Part shown: positions 34,157-41,812 of the stretch, one piece after another
Position numbering within the stretch: the stretch's first letter is position 1
Layout of the letters: each line of letters opens with the position of its first letter
Program-made: the position numbers and the translations under genes
DNA from: Claveliimonas acetigenes
GTDB taxonomy: Bacteria; Bacillota; Clostridia; Lachnospirales; Lachnospiraceae
Reading direction: 5' to 3'
DNA: 64,000 nucleotides
NCBI RefSeq assembly: GCF_025567385.1
Contig: NZ_JAOQJU010000014.1
Location: forward strand, 6,713-70,712
Notes under the pieces: generated by a model
What the model saw: only the letters and a program-made list of their open reading frames with translations
Database searches by the model: none
What the model was told of the DNA's origin: nothing

Positions 34157-34183
34157 GGGCAGCTATGAAGCTGCCCGAAAAAC
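34157..34183 (+). terminator. hairpin at the right end of module 1
   Basis: Perfect 7-bp stem GGGCAGC/GCTGCCC, 6-nt loop, followed by GAAAAAC. A short AACTT/AAGTT inverted repeat and an oligo-T tract lie just beyond (34181-34210), near the presumed element end. Confidence 0.5.
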
Positions 34184-34214
34184 TTCAAAAAAAGTTATAA
34201 TTTTTTTTGTCGTG

Positions 34215-34543
34215 GGCTTGACATACGGGTGCCGAAGATCATGCACACGGATTTTTTTCACACCGCTTGCTTTACATCCTCTTTCCATTTCATGGTTCAG
34301 ATAATACTTTGTTACCGGGAAAATACGGTCATCCGGCTGCAGGCTGTAATATAACTTCAGACAATCCTGCATTTCGTCACATAGAAACTTCGGCATCGTC
34401 ACAGTACGGATACTGTTCTTTGTCTTTGGCGTGCTGATCACATCTTCTCCTTTTAAACGCTGATAAGATTTGTTAATCCGCAGCGTTCTCTTCTGGAAAT
34501 TGAAGTCCGCAGGAGTTATAGCCAAAAGTTCTGCTTTTGTCAA
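34215..34543 (-). pseudogene. tyrosine integrase relic, truncated at both ends
   Basis: About 110 codons of the catalytic domain of a phage/ICE-type tyrosine integrase: AELLAITPADF, INKSYQRLKGEDVISTPKT, SIRTVTMPKF, IFPVTK, then the R-box 'RVHDLRHPYV'. The N-terminal arm and core-binding domains and everything after HDLRH, including the nucleophilic Tyr, are missing. It lies between the ends of two serine-recombinase modules, so it is probably the remnant of the target gene or of an older element. The exact junctions (near 34215 and 34544-34580) are inferred from where similarity to the family stops. Confidence 0.75.
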
Positions 34544-34631
34544 TATAAGTCTAAAAAAAATTTGCTTTTAATTCGCAAAAAGCACCACTGTTTTCATCCA
34601 GTGATGCTCCATGCGAACAATCTTATTCAGT

Positions 34632-36206
34632 TTATGCTTTTTCTTCTTTGTAGAAAATGTCATCCACCTTCCAGTTTATCTCCATACGTCCTGGTTCATA
34701 AATAAAGACTTTCTCAATAATCTTTGACAGCTGTATTTTGTCAAAATCCTGCAATGCTGCAATCTCATTTACTTCCATTTCTTTTTCTGTTGCTTCATCA
34801 CATTTTTTCTTCGCTATAGCAATCTCATTCTCCAATTCTGTTATCTGCAAAGTGATTTCTGAAATACGGGAAGTCGTTTTTTCCAGTTCTTTCATATACC
34901 CTTCCTTGTCCAACACTTCTGAACGATAATCAGAATACAGTTTCATCTTTCTTGACGAGAGTCGCTTTTTTTCACTTTCCAGTGTTGCGATATTTTCTTC
35001 TTTCAAAATTGTTTTATGCCATTCACTTTTCTTTTTCTCAAGAATTTCCGAAATAAATTGTGCCATATTTTTGGCTGCATCCAGTACTGTTTCTTCCGCT
35101 TCTTTCCTGTCCATTTTACTTTCCGCACACCCACTAAGACCGCTGATATGTGCCTGCATACAGCGATACCCAGTCTCTCTGCTGGTAAAACCAAGTCTTC
35201 TTCCACAGGTCGGACAAAAGAAAATAGGGCAGGCTACTCCTCTTTTTGTAAGAACTCTTTTCTGGTTAGTAAACGCTTTCTCATTTGCTTTCCGGAATAA
35301 TTCATCGGATATAATTGGTTCATGTGCATTTTCTACAACAATCCACTCCTCTTTATCATTGGAAACCAATTTATTGCTTCCTGTTCTTGCCACTCTCTTT
35401 TTATTCCAAATAATTTTTCCAAGATACACTTCATTTTTGAGCATATCTGAGATTGTTGTAACTGACCAGAGTTTCTTTTCTTTTTCGTTTTCTCTGTGCA
35501 TTTTCATACCTTTTCTGCACATATACTCCCGGCATGTAAGCACATGGGTTTCGTTCAGATATTTTGCTATCTGTCCTTTTGTTTTCCCATCTGCCGCCAT
35601 TGTGAATATCAGTTTTACTATTTCAGCCGCTTCTGGGTCTATAACCAGATGATGCTTATCTTCTGGATCTTTAATATATCCATATTTGGGAAAAGCCGGC
35701 ATATATTCACCGTTTTTAGCATGTGTTTTCATAGCAGAACGAACTTTTCTGGACAAATCTCTGCTGTACATTGCATTCAGCATATTTTTTAACGCTACAC
35801 TCATTCCTCCAGTAAAGCCAGAGGAATTGATACTGTCAAAGCCATCGTTAATTGAGATAATTCGAATACCAAGGACTGGCAGGATTTTTTCCAGATAATT
35901 CCCCACTTCCAGATAATCTCTTCCAAATCTTGAAAAGTCCTTTATAACAATACTTTTTATACGTCCTGCTTTTGCATCTTCCATCATCCTCTGAAAGCCA
36001 GGACGGTTAAAGTTTGTACCACTGTACCCATCGTCTACATATTCAACTACTGGACAGTTAGTAAATTCGTCCTGTTTTTTGATAAATTCGTTTATCAGCA
36101 TTCTCTGTGCGCTGACACTGTTACTTTCGGCTTTTATACTGCCATCTACATCATTATCCTCCGACGAAAGTCTGATATAAACAGCGATACATTCTGTTAC
36201 TGGCAT
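34632..36206 (-). CDS. large serine recombinase 3 of module 2
   Basis: 524 residues. Active-site Ser14 (VYIRLSSED), 'VIKDFSRFGRDYLEVG', Recombinase domain, zinc ribbon (FCPTCGRR...YRCM...GCAE) and coiled coil (~390-480). It overlaps recombinase 2 of this module by 10 nt. As the last gene of the triplet it lies nearest the integrase relic, mirroring 32591-34129. Confidence 0.93.
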   Translation of the reverse strand: MPVTECIAVYIRLSSEDNDVDGSIKAESNSVSAQRMLINEFIKKQDEFTNCPVVEYVDDGYSGTNFNRPGFQRMMEDAKAGRIKSIVIKDFSRFGRDYLEVGNYLEKILPVLGIRIISINDGFDSINSSGFTGGMSVALKNMLNAMYSRDLSRKVRSAMKTHAKNGEYMPAFPKYGYIKDPEDKHHLVIDPEAAEIVKLIFTMAADGKTKGQIAKYLNETHVLTCREYMCRKGMKMHRENEKEKKLWSVTTISDMLKNEVYLGKIIWNKKRVARTGSNKLVSNDKEEWIVVENAHEPIISDELFRKANEKAFTNQKRVLTKRGVACPIFFCPTCGRRLGFTSRETGYRCMQAHISGLSGCAESKMDRKEAEETVLDAAKNMAQFISEILEKKKSEWHKTILKEENIATLESEKKRLSSRKMKLYSDYRSEVLDKEGYMKELEKTTSRISEITLQITELENEIAIAKKKCDEATEKEMEVNEIAALQDFDKIQLSKIIEKVFIYEPGRMEINWKVDDIFYKEEKA

Positions 36207-37897
36207 AACTCAGCCTCCCGTTCTTTTGCATATTTTCTTAATTCTTCCAACATATCATCATACACCAAACGTACCGTAATAGAACCGCTTTCATGTATTT
36301 CGATTTTTTCTACAAAAGCATTGACCATTTCCTTTGTCAGCGTTCTCGTATTGCGGTATTTATTGATCAATGTTTCCCATTCTTCCTCTGTTTGAAAATT
36401 TTTTTCATATCCAACCTGATGCTTTAATAAAATCTCCATGTTATTCTGGATCTCTTTTTCTGTTTCCGCATCCTGCTTTGAAAATGTTTCATACTGCTCT
36501 GCATCAATAATACGGCACACATAATCCTCAAACAATCTTTCCCGGTGTACTGCCACTTTTTCCAGTTCTTTCCGGCATTTCTTGATTTCCCTGTTAAACA
36601 CATCATATTTTTTAATGCTTTCCTGTCTTTGATTCAACCGCCGAATCAAATCTACATTTTCAACATATACATTGATATGTGCACGTATCACACGCAGTAC
36701 ATAATCATTCACTTCCAAATCAGTGATAGAATGTGGCGTACACTTCCCGTGGAGCTTATTATTTCCACAGTAAAACCTACGATGATTGCCTTTTGTTTTC
36801 CCATATAAATACATGGTTTTTCCACAGTCTGCACATACAATTTTCTGCTTGAAAAAGTTGAAGTCTCTTACATTATTGCCATTTGATTTACGAGCTTCAT
36901 TAACCCGTTTTACGATATGACCAATCTTTTCCTGTACCTCATCAAAATCCTTTCTGCTCACAAGTGCCTCATGGGTATTTTTGATAATGATCCATTCTTC
37001 TTTCTGATTCATTTTCTGTCTCTGTGCTGCCCAGGAATCATTGGTAAACTGATTATGCACACTATCACCGGCATAATATTGATTCTCAAGGATTTTATGG
37101 ACTGTTCCTCCACTCCATGTCCATGTCACTGACTTTTCATTTGCTTTTCCTGCTTTATCCAGCTTGTAGGCTTTCGGGCAGAGATACCCATCCGCATTTA
37201 ATTTCCGGGCAATCTCTGCATAAGTCATTCCATCAATAAAATACTGAAATATCTTTTTCACCACTGGTGCTGCTACCGGATCTGGAATCAGCTGATGAGG
37301 ATTATCCTTGTCTTTTTCATAACCATAAGCCATCTGACCGGAAGGAAATTCGCCATTTGCCCAGCTCGTCCGGTATGAACTTCTTATTTTCTTTGCCAAA
37401 TCTCTGGAATAAAACTCATTATACACGTTTGACATGCTGATCAGCAGGCTTATGTCATCTCTGAACGAATCATAATGATCATTCACCGAAATAAAACGCA
37501 CATTAAAGAATGGGAACACTCTTTCAATATAGCTTCCTGCCTCTACATAATTTCTTCCAAGTCTAGAAAGATCTTTAACAATAACACAGTCAATATTTCC
37601 CTCTTTGATGTCCTGCATCATCTCATTAAAACCATCTCTCTCAAAATTAGTTCCGGTTTTAGATATATCATAATATTCCTTTGCAACCACGATATCTTTC
37701 TGTTCTTTTACGAAATTATGAAGCAGAACCATCTGCGTTTCTATCGTATTTCTTTCTCTGTTCTTTTCACTCTCATAGGAAAGCCTTGCATAAAGGGCTG
37801 CATGTGAAACTTTTTCACACTGGTTTTCAGCTTCTGTAACCAAATTTTCTTTATTTCCAACATTCACATAATCTACTTTTCTTGATTTTCGAGCCAT
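36197..37897 (-). CDS. large serine recombinase 2 of module 2 (MARKSRK type)
   Basis: 566 residues. It starts MARKSRK like its counterpart at 30957, with a longer basic/acidic extension before active-site Ser40 (LYARLSYES) and VKDLSRLGRN. Recombinase domain, zinc ribbon (VCADCGK...FYCGNNKLHGKC) and coiled coil follow. GGGAGG precedes the ATG, which directly follows the TAA of recombinase 1, the same junction as in module 1. Confidence 0.93.
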   Translation of the reverse strand: MARKSRKVDYVNVGNKENLVTEAENQCEKVSHAALYARLSYESEKNRERNTIETQMVLLHNFVKEQKDIVVAKEYYDISKTGTNFERDGFNEMMQDIKEGNIDCVIVKDLSRLGRNYVEAGSYIERVFPFFNVRFISVNDHYDSFRDDISLLISMSNVYNEFYSRDLAKKIRSSYRTSWANGEFPSGQMAYGYEKDKDNPHQLIPDPVAAPVVKKIFQYFIDGMTYAEIARKLNADGYLCPKAYKLDKAGKANEKSVTWTWSGGTVHKILENQYYAGDSVHNQFTNDSWAAQRQKMNQKEEWIIIKNTHEALVSRKDFDEVQEKIGHIVKRVNEARKSNGNNVRDFNFFKQKIVCADCGKTMYLYGKTKGNHRRFYCGNNKLHGKCTPHSITDLEVNDYVLRVIRAHINVYVENVDLIRRLNQRQESIKKYDVFNREIKKCRKELEKVAVHRERLFEDYVCRIIDAEQYETFSKQDAETEKEIQNNMEILLKHQVGYEKNFQTEEEWETLINKYRNTRTLTKEMVNAFVEKIEIHESGSITVRLVYDDMLEELRKYAKEREAELCQ

Positions 37898-39595
37898 TTA
37901 TACGACCTCCCTCTTTTGAATTTCTATTCTTCCGTCCATACCTGTGCTGACATCGCAGCCCACCGACTGTATCTGCCGTAACAGAGATTGATAACAATCA
38001 TCAAAATTAAATCTGACTTCAATATGTTTTTTGTCATATACTAATATCTGGTCAATCAGTTCAACAGCAACAGTTCTTGTAAGTTCCTGTATATTCTGAT
38101 GCTCGGCAAAATAATCCAGCCAATGATATTTATCACTTTTTGATTCCAGGACTTCACTGATCTGTTGATCAATACTTCGGACTGCTTCCTCGGCTTTTTT
38201 CCGTTTTTCTGTGTACCCGTCATGAAGCTCTTTATAATCTTCTTTTGAAATGATTCCTTCACGGAAATCCTCATATAGATAATCTCTTAACTCCCGGCAT
38301 CGCACGGCTTCTTTTTCTTTTGCTTCTTTTCTAATTTCCAGTTCTTTTATATCCAATTCTTGAAATGGTACTTCATGGATAAAATCCATGATTTTTTTCA
38401 TATCAAGGATATTTTCAATATGGATTTTTACCAGTTCCAATACTGTTTCTTCTAGTTTACCCATTGGTATTCTGTGTGCTGCACACGCTTTCGTAGCCGC
38501 ATGTCTGGAACAGATATAGTAAGCGTATACCTTTCCTCCTGCCGGAACATCCCGTTTGATCATCATTGCCCCACAGTCTCCACAAACCACAAGTCCAGAT
38601 AATGGATATACCTTTTCCTCGTTCGGAGAAGTCCTTGTATCTATCCCTAATAATCTCTGCACCAGTGCAAATTCTCGTTCTGATACGATAGCCTCATGGT
38701 TTTTTTCAATTCTAACCCAATCTGTCTCCGGCTTTTTCATCAATTTTTTTACTTTATGGTTTGGTGTTGTTCTTTTTCCCTGCACCAGAGTTCCAGTGTA
38801 TACTTCATTTTCAAGGATTCTTTTTACCGACATGGCGCTCCATTCTGCCTGTTCGTGTGTTTTAAAATTATCCTGAATCCTTATTCCAAGACTGTGCTTG
38901 TATTCCATTGGTGAAAGAACACCCTGTTTGTTCAATGCATTGGCAATTGCTGTCTGACTCATACCTGATAATTTCATGCGGTAAATTTCTTTGACGATAC
39001 CTGCCGCATATACATCTATCACCAGTTTGTTTTTATTATCTGAATCTTTCTGGTATCCATACGGTGTAAACGCTCCAATATATTCCCCATTTTTTCTCTT
39101 TACTTCCAGGTGGCTTCTTATTTTGATAGAAATGTCACGGCAATATGCATCGTTAATGAGATTCTTGAAGGGAATTACGATTTCGTCTGCCTGACTTTTC
39201 CCTTCCAGGCTGTCATAATAATCATTGACCGCAATAAACCGCACGCCAAGTGCCGGAAATAATCTTTCGATATATTTTCCGGCATCAATATACTCACGTC
39301 CAAAACGGGAAAGGTCTTTTACAACGACACAATCCACAATTCCTTTTTTGATATCTTCCAGCATCATCTGAAATGCAGGACGTTCAAAATTAGAACCGCT
39401 GTAACCGTCATCCACCCGTTCTGATACAACAACTATATCCTTTTTATCTTTTAGGAAATTTTTTATCAGATCTTTCTGATTTGAGATACTGTTGCTTTCA
39501 CGCTTTCCAGCAGTAGCAACATCGCCATCTTCTTTCGATAAACGAACATAAATGGCTGCATGATAGATTTTCTTTGAATTGTTAATTTGATTCAT
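37898..39595 (-). CDS. large serine recombinase 1 of module 2
   Basis: 565 residues. Active-site Ser20 (IYVRLSKED), VKDLSRFGRE, Recombinase domain with 'EYIGAFTPYGYQKD', zinc ribbon (VCGDCGA...YYICSRHAATKAC) and coiled coil. AAGGAGG directly abuts an ATG at 39601; the second ATG (39595) has normal 6-nt spacing and is preferred. It is closest in style to recombinase 1 of module 1 (both have 'GTLVQGK..TP' and 'LLGIDTRTSP'-like stretches). Confidence 0.93.
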   Translation of the reverse strand: MNQINNSKKIYHAAIYVRLSKEDGDVATAGKRESNSISNQKDLIKNFLKDKKDIVVVSERVDDGYSGSNFERPAFQMMLEDIKKGIVDCVVVKDLSRFGREYIDAGKYIERLFPALGVRFIAVNDYYDSLEGKSQADEIVIPFKNLINDAYCRDISIKIRSHLEVKRKNGEYIGAFTPYGYQKDSDNKNKLVIDVYAAGIVKEIYRMKLSGMSQTAIANALNKQGVLSPMEYKHSLGIRIQDNFKTHEQAEWSAMSVKRILENEVYTGTLVQGKRTTPNHKVKKLMKKPETDWVRIEKNHEAIVSEREFALVQRLLGIDTRTSPNEEKVYPLSGLVVCGDCGAMMIKRDVPAGGKVYAYYICSRHAATKACAAHRIPMGKLEETVLELVKIHIENILDMKKIMDFIHEVPFQELDIKELEIRKEAKEKEAVRCRELRDYLYEDFREGIISKEDYKELHDGYTEKRKKAEEAVRSIDQQISEVLESKSDKYHWLDYFAEHQNIQELTRTVAVELIDQILVYDKKHIEVRFNFDDCYQSLLRQIQSVGCDVSTGMDGRIEIQKREVV

Positions 39596-39609
39596 CTTCA
39601 TCCTCCTTA

Positions 39610-39639
39610 GTTTTACCTTTCCATCAACATTGGTAAAAC
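39610..39639 (-). promoter_or_regulatory. 8-bp inverted repeat just upstream of recombinase 1 of module 2
   Basis: GTTTTACC/GGTAAAAC with a 14-nt spacer, ending next to the ribosome binding site. It could be an operator or a translational hairpin. The rest of 39602-39734 holds nothing coding. Confidence 0.45.
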
Positions 39640-39734
39640 CCAGAGGGTGAGTCTATTTTGTCCTGATATGAATGAGGAGTCCTGAATTCCTCGTCTCCAT
39701 ATTAACATAACTCTTCAGATTTTACCATCACTTT

Positions 39735-39983
39735 TTATACAGAAAGCAAAAGTTCCTCAAATGCATCTTCAAAAGATACTCCATTGTTTGCAAACCTTAT
39801 TTTCACTTTTACATTTCCTATACAGACAAGATAGGGATTTCCCACCTGTCTGAGATATTGAGCTATTCTTTTTTCCTTCGTCTGATTCCGGTCAATCCTT
39901 ATTTTTCGGATATCCTTCAATTCCTTCAGATCCACATCATCAAAATCCGTTTCCAGATAGTTTCTATATTCTTCCGCAGTCAT
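39735..39983 (-). CDS. DUF6870-like small protein, module 2
   Basis: 82 residues. Shares with the module 1 protein the 'ELKDIRKIRIDRNQTKEKRIAQYLRQVGNPYL' type core, then 'GVSFEDAFEELLL'. AAGGAG precedes the ATG. Its start overlaps the end of the MazF-type toxin gene by 20 nt, so here it could also act as the toxin's partner. Confidence 0.7.
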   Translation of the reverse strand: MTAEEYRNYLETDFDDVDLKELKDIRKIRIDRNQTKEKRIAQYLRQVGNPYLVCIGNVKVKIRFANNGVSFEDAFEELLLSV

Positions 39984-40344
39984 GCCCTTCTCCTTCCATT
40001 CCCATCTGAATCCGTACTGCTTTCAGTACCCGATCCAGGCTCCACTTGTTCACTCTTCCGCATTTCTCAATAATACATTTCGTAGAAATGCTCATAACCT
40101 GTTCAGCCAGTGCCAAACTTCCTTTTCGGATTCCCGTCATATCATATTTACTGATAAATACATGTGTTGGCAAATACCGTTTCTTATATATTCTTGATGT
40201 CAGCGGAACTACCGTTATGACTGAACTGTATGTATTGGCTTTATTATTGCTCACTACGATCACCGGTCTTACACCACTCTGAACAGATGTTGTAGGAAAC
40301 ATACCGAGATCTGCCCATAAAATATCTCCTCTGCGGATTGTCAT
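39964..40344 (-). CDS. MazF/PemK-family toxin
   Basis: 126 residues. N-terminal 'RRGDILWADLG', central 'SGVRPVIVVSNNKANTYS' and 'VVPLTSRIYKKRYLPTHVFI' are the MazF/PemK pattern; members are sequence-specific endoribonucleases. ATG 40344 has GAGAGG upstream. No MazE-type antitoxin lies upstream (578 nt of non-coding DNA). The only coupled gene is the DUF6870-like one downstream. Confidence 0.85.
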   Translation of the reverse strand: MTIRRGDILWADLGMFPTTSVQSGVRPVIVVSNNKANTYSSVITVVPLTSRIYKKRYLPTHVFISKYDMTGIRKGSLALAEQVMSISTKCIIEKCGRVNKWSLDRVLKAVRIQMGMEGEGHDCGRI

Positions 40345-40396
40345 TTGTCCTCTCTCCAATCTATTATTTTTATTTGTAAAGCATCCATAGCGCTAT

Positions 40397-40469
40397 ATTG
40401 GCTCCACAGGAATACGGCAGAGTTTCTTTCCTATAAGGAAAGCTCTGCCGCATAACCTCTATAGCCAAT
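40397..40469 (-). ncRNA. structured leader element, possible regulatory RNA or attenuator
   Basis: Nested perfect stems: ATTGGCT/AGCCAAT outside (40397-40403, 40463-40469), CGGCAGAG/CTCTGCCG inside (40415-40422, 40443-40450), capped by TTTCC/GGAAA. It lies upstream of the toxin gene. The remaining part of 40345-40922 has no convincing gene; a 60-codon minus frame at 40498-40680 lacks coding character. Confidence 0.45.
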
Positions 40470-40922
40470 TTGATTATTAAACAGTGCTCGCTCGATTCTA
40501 TTTATCCTCGATACCCCGAATCATTACTCCCGCATATGCAGGAAGGGAATAATAACCTGCCCGGATGCACGCTCCGGACCACAACCCGGAAACTCTCGTT
40601 TCTAGGCTCCAGCAGTTCATAGGTTTACCAGTTACAGACTTCTCAGGGTCTGCAAGTGTATCGCATCTCATACATGTCATCGCATCACCAGCCTGCCAGC
40701 TGGCTTCGGTCAGTGCTTTTTCGCAGCATTACGGACTGAACTAAAATCTTTGTTTTGTCTTATAATCCTATAGCGGCATCTTCCTCGTGCTCACTGTATG
40801 AAATGTCACATCAGTTATTATTGAATATTCAGTTATCATGGTTCATTTTAGGAAGTCCTTTAACTTCCTCTAATTACTAAAGTCAAATGACTTTGGCAGA
40901 TGCAAAAGATTTTGAAAAATTT

Positions 40923-41396
40923 TTAAAAAAATTTATTCATATACATTTCACGCATCTTATTAAGAGTGGATTTCAGCTTGTATGACAGCATCTGTCTGGA
41001 AATCCCCATAATCTCCGCCATCTGTGTCTGTGTCTTGTTTTCAAAAAAAATGCCATAAATAATCATGCGTTCCTCTGAGTTCAGCTGATTGATCACTTTG
41101 TGAATATCCTGCTGTTCCATTTTTGTCAGTACACAGTGCTCCACATCACAGTTCAGATCTGGAAAATCCTCAATCATGAAGCCTTCTCCATCAATGGACT
41201 GACTGCTGTAAGGTACCTCCCGCAGCATCTTATCCACGACCTCACCCAGTTCGTTCTTAATCTCAACTTTTTTTGCCTTACTGCTTCTGTAAAAATTGTT
41301 CATCGCATACGCAACTTCTTTTGTAACCTCGATCATTTCTCCATCAATATTTGCGTAATACTTTCCTTCATAAAAATATGGATGTTCAATATACAT
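40923..41396 (-). CDS. sigma-70-like factor, recombination module 2
   Basis: 157 residues. The C-terminal HTH is of sigma-4 type (LNSEERMIIYGIFFENKTQ, then 'TQMAEIMGISRQMLSYKL'). The N-terminal region is Tyr-rich (MYIEHPYFYEGKYYANIDGE). AGGAGG precedes ATG 41396. It heads module 2 as the sigma-like gene at 27954 heads module 1, and its leader likewise carries a strong terminator. Confidence 0.82.
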   Translation of the reverse strand: MYIEHPYFYEGKYYANIDGEMIEVTKEVAYAMNNFYRSSKAKKVEIKNELGEVVDKMLREVPYSSQSIDGEGFMIEDFPDLNCDVEHCVLTKMEQQDIHKVINQLNSEERMIIYGIFFENKTQTQMAEIMGISRQMLSYKLKSTLNKMREMYMNKFF

Positions 41397-41535
41397 GTCC
41401 GTTCCTCCTGAATTTGAAATCTTGTTGCTCGTTTCAAATCCAGAAGGCGGACCTCTGTTTATAATCATGCCTGCTCCGCCTTTATCCTGCCGGGACATAC
41501 CCGCAGTTATTGGCTGAGAAATTCAGGCACGAAAA

Positions 41536-41572
41536 AAAGCCCCAGTAGTTTTTTCTTAACTACTGAGGCTTT
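41536..41572 (-). terminator. intrinsic terminator/attenuator in leader of sigma-like gene 2
   Basis: Near-perfect 15-bp stem AAAGCCCCAGTAGTT/AACTACTGAGGCTTT. On the minus strand it is followed by a T-run (TTTTTTTCG), about 130 nt before the sigma-like ATG. The rest of 41397-41812 shows no supported gene. Confidence 0.7.
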
Positions 41573-41812
41573 CGTCTCTTTCTTGTATTCAGTTATCTAT
41601 GCCTTCTTTCATCAGCATAATCATTGTATCAGGATAAAGTTCACAAAGTATCCGCAATACGTTCCCATAAGTTCATGTCATTATTAGAATCGTACATATT
41701 TCAGTGTAAAAAGTTCAGTATTCAGCTTCAAGAATAAATATGGCTTTTAGATAGTATTCTCCGGAAGAATGAAGTCTTTCTTTTGCAGCCGCCTCAGCCA
41801 CACCGCTGGACA

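Noticed and set aside
34157..34215. C-terminal extension of the integrase relic frame (about 18 codons after HDLRHPYV)
   Set aside because: Reads into the recombinase-element end and a hairpin; not integrase sequence, so left out of the pseudogene.
40498..40680. 60-codon minus-strand frame in the module 2 leader
   Set aside because: No good ribosome binding site and no similarity to a known family; treated as part of a non-coding leader.
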